This document shows positions 22,676 through 34,623 of a stretch of 64,000 nt of DNA, one piece after another. The notes under the pieces were generated by a model, which did no database searches, was not told the DNA's origin, and saw nothing but the letters and a program-made list of their open reading frames with translations. How positions within the stretch are numbered: the first letter of the stretch is position 1; each line of letters starts with the position of its first letter. The DNA is from Neofusicoccum parvum (taxonomy: Eukaryota > Ascomycota > Dothideomycetes > Botryosphaeriales > Botryosphaeriaceae), in NCBI GenBank assembly GCA_020912385.1, contig CP087212.1, forward strand, positions 1,488,001 through 1,552,000. The letters run 5' to 3'. Made by a program: the position numbers and the translations under genes.

Positions 22676-24862
22676 GGAATGAAGCGTGGGGAGCACGGTA
22701 AAAGGGGTGTGGTGTGGAGGGTAATGCATAGCGCCGCTGGAGTGTGCGTTCCTGCTGCGGTTAGTCACGTTGCGGCGTTTACTGGCGTCATCGTCTCTGG
22801 CTCGGATGCGATTCGAGCGTTTTCCGGCGGGCAGACTCATCGGGTCGACGATTTCCTTTTGTTCTTATCTGCACTCGAGCACTCACTAGAGCACGGGGGC
22901 TCGGACAGAGCTCTCACATAGAGCTCGCGCACACGGTCATCTAGAGGTATGTAGAGCGTGTATGATACAACAGCACACCGAGCTTGGGCTGCAGGCATGG
23001 CACTGGTGACGGCGGGCGGCAACGGCAGTGCGGCTTTTTCGGGGGGCGCTCGCGATCGGCTGGCTGCAGGTGATAAGCTCCGAGGGCCAGCGGTCGACTT
23101 GTCCTCGAGGCTTGCGCTCGCCTTGACTGGGGCGGCGGTAAGTCGTAACGGGGACGCGGACAAGCGCAGCGACCCCGGGCGGGCTGAGGCACCAGGCCGG
23201 CGGCGGGAGGGGAATGGATTGTTCTCGACGCGAGATCGACAGTGGGCGCCAGAGGCTCAGCCGCGTCGGTGCCGATCCGGTTTCTCCCACGTGAAAGATG
23301 CCGGCCGTGGACGGAAGCGCAGGCTGGGGGCCCCGGCGCTGCTCGGGCAGCCCGCGGCGAGGCCAGCACGCGACAGGCGGCTAAGCTATGCGCGGGAAGG
23401 CGGGCTCAAGGGCGCCAGTATCGCGATCAGATAGCAGCCGGGCGAGAGCCTCCTCCGCGACGGAGGCTGCTCCAGCGCAGCACAGGCGCGGGCCCCTCCC
23501 AGCCTCGGGCAGGCCCAATCAGCCGCGCGCGCCAATAGCCTATTCCCACAAACCCGAGGCGGCGAGGCTCTCGCCGTCCAGAGGCACCACCCGCGCTGCA
23601 GCAGCCGGGCGAGTCGACTGCCCCATGCGGTGAGCGCGCACAGCCTCCGCGCCAGTCGGGCCAAGTGCGCGGCTCTCGCAGCTGCAAAGTCGCCCATCCC
23701 ACCGCGCGCAGACCGCCGCAGACACGACACGACAAACACCACGCCGCGGCCTGACTCGAACCCTGCATACCGGCGCTCCCGCACGCCGCTGATTTGAGCT
23801 TCGCCAGCGAGAAGCTGGAGGGGCGTGCGCAGCAGCTCACTCAGCCTCGCGATACTCCGTTCCACATTCCCAGCGCGCTGCACCGCATTGCACCGCAGCG
23901 CACCACTCGCCCAAGGCCCATTTTCCCCAGCCCCGGGCGGCCCACTCGACCAGCGCACGCAGCCGCGCCCTGCCCGCTGCCCGCTGCCCGCCCTGGCCAA
24001 ACGCCCTCGACCACCAACGCTCGCCTGTGTCATTGTCAAGCACGCAGCCCGCAGCCAGCAGCCTCCGCCGCTACAACACTCCGCACCGCCCCAGCCCTCC
24101 CACCTCGCTGCTCTCGCCCGCAGCGCCGTCCGCCGCCCCTAAGCGTCCAGGCTCCGCGCTCTGGTCCCGACGAGCCCGCCTGCACGCTCGCGATCGACGT
24201 TTAAGCTTCTCGCCCGCCTTGAGCCTCACGGCCAGCCAGCCTCGTCGCACGCGGTACGTCGACCGAAGTCTTTCTCTCTCCCTCCCGCACCCCGTCTCCC
24301 CTCGCGCGCCGCTGCTCCTCTGCTTTTTCTGCCCGTGCAATTGCCCGATGCCTCGCGCGCGCGCAGAGCCCGCAACGGCGAGGCTCTGTGGCCGCGTGCG
24401 GCCCGCACGGAGCTATTGCCTGACTTGCGGCTCTCCGCACCACGAACTCTGTGCTCTCGTCGCTTTGATTGCTCTCGTATACCGCTCTCGCACCGCGCGC
24501 CGGCGCCGTTCCCGCCTGCCTGCCGCGAGCCTCCAGCCCGCCGTGCCGCGGTGCGCTGCTGGACGCCGTCGCCGTGAGGCTGCCCGTCCGGCGCTGCCAG
24601 GCAGCCATAATGCGGCCCACGTCCCACCAGAGCTTATCGCTAACGCAACGCTGGCCCGTATAGCACTCATTGGCCGCGCTCCCACTTTATCCCGCCGTCT
24701 AAGACACACGACCATTAAAGTCGTCCGACTGCTCTTTTTCCGGCCTCTAACTTTATTGAGCTCAAGCCAGTTTCCGCCGAGCCCGTGCCGACTCAGTTTA
24801 GCTTCCTGCCCTGACACTGAGCGCTTTGCGAAGAGGCTCATGAGCCTCTCCTTTAATGCCGA
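22676..24862. other. 2.2 kb intergenic region and leader of the C2H2 gene
   Basis: GC-rich sequence with many overlapping Ala/Arg/Pro-rich ORFs in all frames but no family features. From about 23.8 kb the plus strand is strongly pyrimidine-rich, consistent with a long promoter and 5' leader for the gene at 24863. Confidence 0.5.
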
Positions 24863-26585
24863 ATGTCCAACTACGATTCTGACGACGCTTACCCCAAATC
24901 GCCCGGCTTGCAGCCAATAAAGATTAAGTCGACTCCGTCGCCGTCTCCTCCACCATTCCCTCCGCAGCACAGTGCTCCCGTGGTCACTCAAACTGTCAGT
25001 CCCACCACCTCCTCCTCCCGCAGAAGGAAACGCAATAACCGGACTCGGCCGAGCCAGGGCGACACCGTCCTCTTAAGCTTCCTGGACCCCAACCGGCCGG
25101 ACATCGCCAGAGCCGCCGGGGAGAGGGCTCTCAACTCAGACTCAGATCCCGAGCCGAGCGACTCTGAGGACGAGATACCGCGCTCCCCCATGCAACCTAC
25201 TCACGAGACGACCATCAGTCTTGCTCGGGCCGCCCTCAAAAAAATCAACGGCGACAGCCATGGGCACCCTGTCACCACCAAGCTCCCACTGGCACCCCCC
25301 GTAGCAACCGTGACAGAGATCAGGCCGGACCAGGACACCGACATGGACCGACATTCGCCGAAGTCCCGACCCGACGACTATGCGCCGAGGAAGAACAGCG
25401 AGCACGTCGCCACCCACATCGTGACCGGCCTGCCCACCCCCGAGAACTTCCCCAAGGGTGGCACCGACGGGCCCACGCCGAGCAGCACCAGAGCAGAGCA
25501 CGATCATTCTCCAGCCACATCACCGAACCTGCGCGACCTGGCCATCCCGGATTCCCAGGCCTCGCCCGACGAGAGGCTGCCGGCGCTGCAGAATCCCGCC
25601 TCCCCAAACCGGGACAACTCTGCAGGCTCTCCAAACCAGCCTCTACCGTCCTTCCGACACCTGAGCGACATCGCGGAACAGGCTTCCCAGGACCACGAGC
25701 GCGAGCACCGAGCAAGCATCGAGCATCGAGCGAGCTTCTCGCATCGACCGTCGATCTCTTCCACTGGTGCACCGGCGCTTTCTCCAACGCTCAACCGGGT
25801 TCCCCTCAACGGAAACACGCGCCGGTCTCCGCCCACCCAATTCCCACCACTGAACCCTCTGTCGCCCGTAAACAGCCACAACAGCACGGAAATTAAGCTT
25901 TCGCCTCCGTCAAGCTACCAGCTGTTCAGCAGCAGCCGCAGGCCATCCACCCTCTCCGACACCAGCAATCCCACGGCGTTTGCGCCACCCTTGGCGCTTA
26001 CCACCTCTTCGACAAATGAGAGCTACGGATCGAGGGGCTCGGATGCTTACAGCCCGCCAACGAGGCCCCGGAGCGATTCTCATAGAATGAGCATCGATGG
26101 CATCACACATCCAAATCCGGCCACGCAAATACAGCATGTGCCGCCACATGGCAGTACTGGGTTCAAGTGCGATTACCCTGGTTGCAATGCACCACCCTTC
26201 CAAACGCAATACCTGCTCAAGTAGGTTTTCATGAAAAACTTTGCTGAGAAGGTTGTTCTAATGGTTTTATAGTTCCCACGCAAACGTCCATTCGCAAGCA
26301 CGGCCGCACTATTGCCCGGTTCCAGGGTGTTCGCGGGGAGAAGGCGGCAAAGGATTCAAGCGTAAGAACGAGATGATTCGACACGGCCTCGTACACGATT
26401 CGCCAGGCTACGTTTGCCCATTTTGCCCCGAGCGAGACCATAAATACCCTCGACCGGACAACTTGCAGCGACACGTACGCGTTCATCACGTCGACAAGGA
26501 CAAAGACGACCCGCAACTCCGAGAAGTCCTTGCCCAGCGGCCGGAAGGAGGCGGCAGAGGGAGGAGACGACGGATTGGTTCCTGA
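24863..26585 (+). CDS. C2H2 zinc-finger protein, probable transcription factor
   Basis: Two exons, 24863-26220 and 26273-26585, 556 aa; the 52 bp intron (gtaggt...ttctaat...atag) splits the first finger. The first 430 residues are disordered, rich in Ser, Pro and Asn, with a basic patch SSSRRRKRNNRTR near residue 50 and phospho-like SP sites. The C-terminus carries three fingers: FKCDYPGC...LNSHANVH, HYCPVPGCSRGEGGKGFKRK then NEMIRHGLVH, and YVCPFCPERDHKYPRPDNLQ then RHVRVHH. The block ends KDDPQLREVLAQRPEGGGRG. This C-terminal arrangement recurs in a widely conserved Pezizomycotina C2H2 family whose role I cannot name. Nuclear, DNA-binding by inference. Confidence 0.88.
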
Positions 26586-28038
26586 ATCTAAAGTCTTTGA
26601 ACATTTTGCTTGCCCGTCCGGACATTTTCTGCCAATTTTCAACATCGCCTTCATCCTTTAGGATGCGAGACATCACGAGGGATGATTTGCTTGCTTCTTT
26701 TGATCCTTGTTTTTTTATTTTGCGGGGGCGGGCGTTCGCAGAAGGCGTTTTGTTCCGGGCAGATATAACTTCATGACTCTCGCTAGATACCAGTTTTCCT
26801 ACCCTTTATTTGCAGGACGGACAGGCACCTCGGTTGCACGCAGGACGGGATTGGGCTTCTTCTTCGGATTCCCCGCGGCAAAGATAGCTGCATGTTCGGT
26901 CGTTACCAGCACAGTTGCATTTTCCCACTCGCTTGACGGCCGCTTCGTTTCATGATGACTGGAGGATACCTTTTTACATTTGGCACACTACCCCTTTCTA
27001 TTCTACACTGGTGATTGATGGGCGCCTCGGAAGGAAAAGAGGAGAAAGGAGCACGGGACGGGATGGATGACATATTTCAGCAGCAGGCGGCGCGGGATAT
27101 CCATGGGTCGATTCTTCGTTCAGCAGGAACAGGAGGAATTGATCATGACCACCAGTCTTCCTCGGGCCTGAAGATTTTGGTGTTTTCTTCTCTTCTGGCA
27201 GACGCGCAAAAATGGAGAGACCGAGGGGGACCTGCGGCAAGGGGATCGTGTCGGAGCACGGGCGCGCGTACACTTAGCATACATACAGATAACATGCGGT
27301 GCTGTCGCGCTTGCTTTTGGGCAGACTTGAAACCGTCGTGTGCAGCGGGCGAGAAGCTCACGATCGCAGACCCCAAAACGGCCACATGCATCGCAGCTGC
27401 CAAGAGCGTTGCCACGTCCCTGCGGCTCTTCAGCCTCATGATTTGCGCGGATCCGAATTGGGGCGTCGATGAGGCTGTGTGCTTTCTTTTGCTGGCCCCA
27501 TCTGTGCGACGTGCACGCTCAGCCTCGACTGTCTGCGGCACCGTGGCAGCGAGATCGACGGGTGTAAGCTGGACGCAGCACAGCACAGCACAGCACCGCG
27601 GCGGGCTGGCCCCGGGGCCGTCTCTCGCCCATCGTTTTCGTTTTTACCCCTCATCACACCACACCATCCGTCTCCCCAACGCGGATCACCATCGCGCCCA
27701 TCGCCGCCCTCGCGCACGGCATTGGCTGCCGCCACACACACTTGAAACAAAACACGTGTTGCACGAACCATGCCCGCGCCTGACCCGGATCCAGCGCAAT
27801 CAGCCCTTCTCGCCGCTGTTTCTCGTGCCCCCCCAACCCCAACCCCAACCCGCCGTTGCTGCCGCCGTCGATCACGGTCAGCAGAGGGTAAGCAGCTGGC
27901 CCCCGTTTCGCAGCTCGACTCGCGCCGCCCCGCCGCCAGCCCGTAAGCAGTCTATCGCGCGCAAGCGGCCTTTTCTATTCTCGTTGCGGAGCTGACTGGC
28001 TCGAGCCGCCGTCACTGGCTGGCACTTTGGCCATCGCT

Positions 28039-28083
<45 letters not shown>
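28039..28083 (+). repeat. (ATC)15 microsatellite
   Basis: Uninterrupted atc trinucleotide run of about 45 bp. Not inside a supported gene. Confidence 0.9.
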
Positions 28084-28197
28084 GCTACTGAGCGAGAAGC
28101 GCGCGTTGGCGTTTCAGCGAGTAGCACCGCGCATGTGCGTGCGTGCACGCGCTAGCAAGTCATCGCCGCTGTCCGTCTGTTGCTTCACCTGCATGTG

Positions 28198-28218
28198 CTG
28201 CTGCTGCTGCTGCTGCTG
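28198..28218 (+). repeat. (CTG)7 microsatellite
   Basis: Seven ctg units. They are the reverse complement of the CAG run 75 bp downstream. Confidence 0.9.
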
Positions 28219-28292
28219 CCCTTTCTCCAACACGCATCCGTTTCAGACGCGGTGCTGTGCGCGTGCAGAGTGGGGGAAGTGCGGGACGGGGT

Positions 28293-28293
<1 letters not shown>

Positions 28294-28323
<30 letters not shown>
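28294..28323 (+). repeat. (CAG)10 microsatellite
   Basis: Ten cag units. Complementary to the CTG run at 28198-28218, so the two could pair as a hairpin. Confidence 0.9.
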
Positions 28324-28325
<2 letters not shown>

Positions 28326-28396
28326 CGCCGAAAGGGTGCTGGGGGCCAGCGGCGGGGATGGATCGGGGGGGAGAGGTGGGAGGTGGGAGGGGAGGG

Positions 28397-28423
28397 GTCC
28401 CCCAGGTCCCCCAGGTCCCCCAG
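28397..28423 (+). repeat. 9 bp tandem repeat, GTCCCCCAG x3
   Basis: Three perfect units followed by a degenerate one (gtccctag). Confidence 0.85.
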
Positions 28424-29891
28424 GTCCCTAGGTCCAGGCCGCGGGACGCGGGAGAGGGAAGGCAAGCAAGAAAAGCATAACCTGCGTGCCTGTCTTTTTT
28501 CCCTAGCTGCCGCGGCCGACAGGATCCTGCATGAGCGGAGCCGCTGTATCGCCTCTTCAAGTCCCCCTTTGGCGATAGTCACCGCACCTTCTCGTTATTT
28601 TTTTGTTTTGTTTTTTTCCCGCTTCTTTAATGCGTCCGTGGGGTGTTGCACGTCGGATGTGCTGGGCGGGTGGCTTTTCGCACTTGAACTTTGGCTACCC
28701 GAGCGGAATGTTGCTCAACCCTCGCGCTTTCACGCTTTCAACCGCTTTCCCGGAGCATCTTCCGCCGCGGCAGCAGGACGTGTGGTGGTTGGATACGGTG
28801 AGCCGCGAGACGGAGCATGGCCGCGGCGGCGGGACAGTCGAGCTGTCTAGACCGGCTGCTGTACTGTGTCCGCTGGTCGTCCCCCGATGGCTCTTCTCCT
28901 GCACCCAAACACCTCGTCTAAGCGACATTGGACCTGCTACACGTACATACTTGGCCACGCTCTGCCTCGTTACGACTCATAAACCATCTCAACCGTTATC
29001 TACCTTTCCAACCCACCATCACCAACCATGCCGCCCCTCGGCCCGTCTCTCGTCTCAACGCGAGAGGGCTCGCTGACCCCGATTTCCAGCGTCGTTTTTG
29101 GTCGAATGGGCCTCTTCATACCTTCCGTTGCGTCGGCCGCTGGCCGCGTTCCCTGCATTGAATTTGGCGGGATGCCCCCCCTACCCCCCCTCCCCTTTCC
29201 CGCCCTGCCGTCGCGGCCGTCGGCCGCGGCCGCCGGGCATCGTGCGGTCCTCCAGACTTTAATTTGTTGTTTGGCGGCCGCCGCCCGGCCGGCCGCTTGT
29301 AAGTGCCCACCCATGTCTGGCGGCTGGTACACTAGAGACACGACGTGCGGTGCAGCGCCAAATTTGCAGAGAGTGCTAAGCAAGTAAGTAAAGCGAGGCG
29401 GAGATGAGCAGGAACACATGACCGCCGCTGGGTGTGGGAAATTAGGACAGTTACAGCGGGCGGCGGGCGGCACTGCTTTCTGGCGCCGCTGCGTATGCGG
29501 CGCTTTCTGCCCTCCCGCGGAGGCCGGCCGTCTGCGGCTGCTGGCTGCTGGCTGTTGGCTGTCAGAAGCCAATAGCGCGCGCCAGTGTTTGGCGGGGCGG
29601 AGAAGAGCAGAGCTCCCTGCTCCCGGGGTCTGGTAGGCACTCTGTCGTTGGCGGGCTGCTGCGGGGACATGACTGGGCCGGTGCATCTTCGTCCACCCGC
29701 CATCACTGCCTCCGGCCAACGATCGGTGCGCGAATTTCGCACGGCTGGCAGCAGAGGGAAGAAAAGGCCGTGGCGGCCGCTGGGCGGCTGGCCTGACGGC
29801 GGCGCATAGGGTTCGGCGGGCAGCGGGCCACTTGGCTGTCTCTCCGGGGCGGCGCGCCGTGGTTGGCGAGGTTCTGTGCTTCGGCGGTACT

Positions 29892-29928
29892 GCTGCTGCT
29901 GGGCTGCTGGGCTGCTGGGCTGCTGGGC
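29892..29928 (+). repeat. 9 bp tandem repeat, GCTGCTGGG x4
   Basis: About four units of gctgctggg, running into gcggg. Edges are approximate. Confidence 0.75.
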
Positions 29929-30332
29929 GGGCTGCGCGATCGCGGCTCGCGTGCGCACGCAGCGTCTTGCTGGGCCGGTGGGGAAGGGCAGGCGGGCGCT
30001 GTGGAGAAGCGCCGGGGAAGCACCTTGAAGCACGTGGTGCGGGCGGCCGGCTGCAGCAGGGCAGCGCTTGGCGGCGGTGCAGGCTGGCGGCGGTGGTGTT
30101 GGTGGAGAGAGGGAGGGCGGCTAGCGCTGGAGCGGCGGCGGGCTGTTGTCGTGCGCTGCGTGCGCGGTTCTCTAGCGCGCGGCCGGCGTGCGGGGGAGGG
30201 CGGCGGGTTAGCTGCTGCTGCCGAAATCCGAGCGGCGATCTTGGGCCAGCGCGGCTCTTGCGGCCGGCGAGCGAGCGCGAAGAGCCCCACGTGCTGCCGT
30301 GCCTTGCTTCAGCCGCGCCATCCTCTGCGCTG

Positions 30333-30366
30333 CACCGCTGCACCTGGCACCGCTGCACCTGGCACC
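30333..30366 (+). repeat. 15 bp tandem repeat, CACCGCTGCACCTGG x2
   Basis: Two perfect units plus a partial third (caccg). Confidence 0.75.
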
Positions 30367-32594
30367 GTCGCACGCCAGCGCCTGTCGCGCCGCGGCCACC
30401 AGCTCGCCGTCAGACCCCACCACCACAGCTGGACGCAGCCCTCGCCGCCCGGTCTTCTCCCTGCCTCTGCCTCTGCGGCTCCCCACCGCTGACGGCATCC
30501 CCTTCTTGGCTGGCTCAGGAACGCGTTGACGTAATCGGGCATCCTTGCTTCCCGAAACGAAAACACCGCTGCGCACTACATTTGATCGCTGCCTCTGCGC
30601 TCTCTGGTCCTCCCGTCTTCTTCCGAGACTCAGGCCCTCGACACACCCTCAGATCAGCGCCGAAGTGAACAGAAACATGCTCCTCCGAAATGACTTCTCG
30701 ACGCTAAGAACTACGCGAGAAGTCCGGACACGCGGGACATAGAATTGTGAAATGACTTTTTGACAAAGGGACCCCGTTCATGCCGGCCGTGCATGGGTGG
30801 GCAAGGCAATCGGATCAGCCGCAACCAGTCGACGCGGAAGCATGCACTGAGAAGCGGAAAGCATTCCTCCCCGGCGCGGACTTGAGCGCGCCCTCCTTCT
30901 CTTTCCGCCGGAAGCCCGCGGGAGAGAGGGCAGTCGGCAGCCGGCTTTGGTTTCATCTCCTTGGCCGCCAGCGGGACGGCAGACGAGAGACGAGCGCGGA
31001 GTTTCTGCGCGTACACCTTCCTGTCCCCGAGCAGATGCTCAGGCAAGAGATCTCGCCATTTCTCCGCAGATGCCTTTGACGATACAATTCTCCGCCCCGG
31101 GCGCCGTGCGCGACGTCGTGCAGCGCTGCCGTATGTTTCTCGCCTTAAAGCACTTCCTTCTTCGAGCTTGGCGTCCGGGCGGAGGCGCCTTCATGCTTTC
31201 CGGCAACTGTGCAACCACGTAACTGCACTGCAGTCAAGAGAGGTCAACTCGAGACGAGCTTCTCTGCCGTCGTCTAGCTTTGGGCATACGAGCCATACGC
31301 CGCGAGCCACCAGCAACGGCTTTTCCTCTTCTCCTGGCCAGTGGTTTTATATCTTCTTATTAGCCCCCACCGAAACGGGAAGGAGCGTAGGAACCCAACA
31401 CCACGCCTTATGACGCAACAGCACGAAACGTAAAGCCCAAGAAATTTTAGATTGTACTACGTTCAACGGTCAAAGTCTGCTGGCGTGCATACGGGCGCCA
31501 AGCCCCTTTCCTCCAGGAAGCGGGTGCGCCTGTCATGTTCCCCGCAAATTCTCCACTGCCAGAAGCCGAGCGAACTGCGAAAATCTCTCCTCGCTCTCAG
31601 AGGAGTAAAGCTCGCGATTGTGACGTCAGTTTCATCCTATGCGGCTATCTTGCACGCAGCTACCGAAGTCTAGAAGCTCACCTCGAGTCAACATCCACCC
31701 CTCTCCGTGGCTATATCTGCGGCGGAATATCACCATTCCAGAACATCCGCGCCATTGACGCCGCATGGCGGGGAAATTGGTGGTCCTCATACTTTCAACC
31801 ATGGCGTTGTTCACGACCGTGGACTACTGGCCCTATTCCTTGGCATCGATGTTTGAGCATACCTGCCAGTTTAAGATGCTACGGGAAATGAGGATGACGA
31901 AGCAGACCACCGCCATCATACGAGACTGAGCAACACAGGAGGCACAGAGACAGCGAAGAGCGCCCAAGAATAGCTCACACACAGACCAAACTCTAATCCG
32001 CTTAAGATTTGCAACGAAGGAGCGCAGGTGATGAGCTGTCACGTCCAATGCCCAAACACGACGAAAGAAGACACCCAATGGGCGCAGCAAGAGGAACGCC
32101 ACACTCATCATCTTTTTGCTTTTCTGCGACACGAACCGTAAGTAGCTATCAGACCGAACCCCTTGCAACGACACGCGCGGATCGATTAGACAACACCCCT
32201 TCCAAAAAGGCTAAACAGCCCTGAAAGCCCTACAAACATACTTTCTCTTTCTCCCCCTCCCCCCCTTTCCCTTTCCTTTTCCCTTCCTTTCCGAACGGAC
32301 CACGGCAACGTTCCCGCCAGACATACTTCCCCTCCCTCGGCCAACTACCGATCCCAGCCACGGCAAACCCGCATTAAACTTTCCTGCCAAGAGCGCTACA
32401 GGACGCCCACTTCAAACGCCGAACCCAGCCAGCCCGGGGCGTCACGGATCGGTCGTGTTACCGATCCCGGGACTATGCGTTAGATACCGACGTGCAGCCT
32501 CACGGCAGGGTAGGGCAGGGCAGGACAAGACAGTGTCCAAGTCGTTCAGGCACATTCCTCAGGCACCAATGCTCCCCGGAGCCTCATCCAACCC

Positions 32595-34623
32595 TCAAGC
32601 CTCACCCTCCGGCTCTCGAGAAGGAGAAGTAGAAGGAGAAGGAGAAGAAGAAGAGAAAGAAGAAGAAGGAGAAAGAGAAAGCGAAGAAGACCCACCTCCA
32701 TTCCCCTCCCCCTCCCCCTCCCCCTCCCCACTCACCCTCACACTCCACCTCGCAAACGCGCTCCTCTCCCTCAACCCCGCCCCCCACCGCCTCAGCACCC
32801 ACGGGCAGGCGCACAGCGCCGTCGCCGCGGCGGCCAGCGCGCTGCCTGCCACGTTCGCGCCCAGCCGCTCGAAGGCGGCGGCGGCGAACAGCGGGAACGC
32901 GGCGGCGGCGAGCGCGCGCAGCAGGCTCAGCGCCGCGAACGCGCTGGCCGCGTAGCCCGCGTACGCGTCCGCCACGTAGCCCGCCAGCGCCGCGTCGGCG
33001 TCGTTGACGGCCAGCCCGACCGGCGCCAGCGCCGCCAGCGACGCCGGCGCCGGCACGCCCGCCGCCCGCGGCGGCACCGTCCACGCGAACGCCCACAGCC
33101 CGCACGCGAGCGCCGGCGCCGACAGCGTGAGCGAGCGCAGCTTCTGCTCCGGCGTCGGGTCGGCCGCGAAGCGCCGGGCGTCGAGGGCGCGGAGGGGGAG
33201 CGAGAGGAAGAGGCCGAGGGTGAGGGGCAGGAAGGCGAGGGAGGAGGTGGTTTGCGGCGACCGGAGGCCGTACGACGGAGAGCTGTAGACGACGGTGAGC
33301 CCTTCGGTCAGGCCGTAGATCAGGGCGAAGGTGAGGGCGTTGAGCGTGGAGCAGAGGATGACGATGGGTTCGGTGGTGAGGAGGCGGAGCAGGCGGATCA
33401 GGGTTTCGGTGAGGAAGGCGTGGGGGGAGGGGACGGCGTCCGGGTTGCGGACGCGGAGGGGCGTGGTGTTGTTTGTGAGGGCGAGAATGGTGGTGAGCTT
33501 CTGCTGGAGAAGGAGGGTGGGCCGGCTTTCGCGGAGGAAGAGACAGAATATGAAGGAGATACCCATGACGATGCTGGAAATCCAGAAGACCCAGCGCCTA
33601 CTACGATGTTAGTATCCTTCTGGTGTGAGTTTTCGTACATCAAAGAAGAAGCAACAATTGCAAAGAACAACTGCATGTCTGCTGTGTGAAGCTTTCTTCC
33701 CAAAAGCCACACAAAAATGAGAAGAAGTTCTCTCCGCCACTTATCCCCAGAATAAGAAAGACCATACTCACCATCCCAAATAAGCAGACACATAACTCCC
33801 ATAGATAGGACCGATAAGTACGCCCACATTCGACGCTGTCGTCCAAGCTGTGATGGCCCAAATGCGCTCTTTCGGCCCGTACATGTCCTCCAAACTACCA
33901 GGCGCGACAGTTGCCGGAACAGATCCCACGATGCCTGCCGCGCCGCGTGCTACGACGACAACCGCCAGTGATCCGCTGACCGACGGCGGGACGGCCGCGA
34001 CCAGGATGCAAAAGACGCAGTTCAGGAGCGCGGCGGCGGCGTAGATGGACTTGCGACCGAAGGATTCAGAGACTGGGGGGAAGAAAATGCCGCCCACGCC
34101 TTCGCCGAGGAGGTAGCTGCGCCATGTCAATCGGGTTCAGTAGTAGGGATAGGCGACAGGTATGCAGGGAGGGCGCACGCCGAGGTGAAGGCGAAGTAGC
34201 CAAGAGTCTTGTTCTTCTCAAAGCCATATTCCGAGCGTGCTTGATTCGACACAGCCGTCTGAATTGATGCGTGAGCGTCGCCTGCGGGATTTCCCCATGG
34301 CCGAGATGGCAATGGTGTGTTGAGGGATTTTCACCTACGCCCACTGTGCTCATTGCAGACCTGTTCTTGGTCAGCCAAAATCACGCAAATATTGCCAAGG
34401 GAAGAGGAGATTGCAGGAGGATTGCCACTAACATGAACATCTCGAGAAACATGATCAAGCCTACATCGTAGTATTTCCTCCTCCAATGCCAGTTGCGCGG
34501 GTGATGGTGGCTGCCCGCATGCCAGTAGAGATACTTGTCAGCGCCCAGCTCAAGGCCATGTTCCTCCAACATCTCTTCCAGAACAGGCGTGGTGGTCGTA
34601 ACAGGTTCGTCGTTCTTGGCCAT
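32595..34623 (-). CDS. MFS transporter (DHA1-like, 12 TM)
   Basis: Five exons on the minus strand: 34623-34433, 34360-34339 (22 bp), 34258-34179, 34116-33772, 33597-32595, giving 546 aa. Splicing yields FLEMFMSAMSTVG then TAVSNQARSEYGF and FAFTSAYLLGEGVGG, the normal first-helix/second-helix pattern of fungal drug:H+ antiporters. Further signatures: HPRNWHWRRK before TM1, FFPPVSESFGRKSIY (loop 2-3 motif), and YVSAYLGWRWVFW. The second half is unusually Ala/Leu-rich. The protein ends in a Gly-Glu repeat plus a Ser/Pro tail encoded by a purine-rich tract (32610-32740), which does not look like a normal MFS C-terminus. Plasma-membrane export is expected; the substrate is unknown. Confidence 0.82.

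Larger units (their letters stand above)
26586..32594. other. 6 kb gene-free region with microsatellites
   Basis: No ORF here shows family features or a believable splice pattern. The long minus-strand ORF 29000-30373 is Ala/Arg/Pro/Gln-rich, has equally open shadow frames, and looks compositional. The stretch contains (ATC)15, (CTG)7, (CAG)10, a 9 bp tandem, a GCTGCTGGG-type tandem, a 15 bp tandem and a C/T-only tract (about 32238-32290). Parts may be the 3' UTR of the C2H2 gene (26.6-27 kb). Confidence 0.5.

Noticed and set aside
22676..24860. Several long plus- and minus-strand ORFs
   Set aside because: Mutually overlapping, Ala/Arg/Pro/Ser-rich, no family features; best read as promoter and leader of the C2H2 gene.
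28039..28423. CRISPR-like or coding repeat array
   Set aside because: Simple trinucleotide and 9 bp tandem repeats without spacers, in a eukaryotic genome.
29000..30373. 457-codon minus-strand ORF
   Set aside because: Ala/Arg/Pro/Gln-rich with equally long shadow frames, no domain and no splice pattern; explained by GC-rich, repeat-rich composition.
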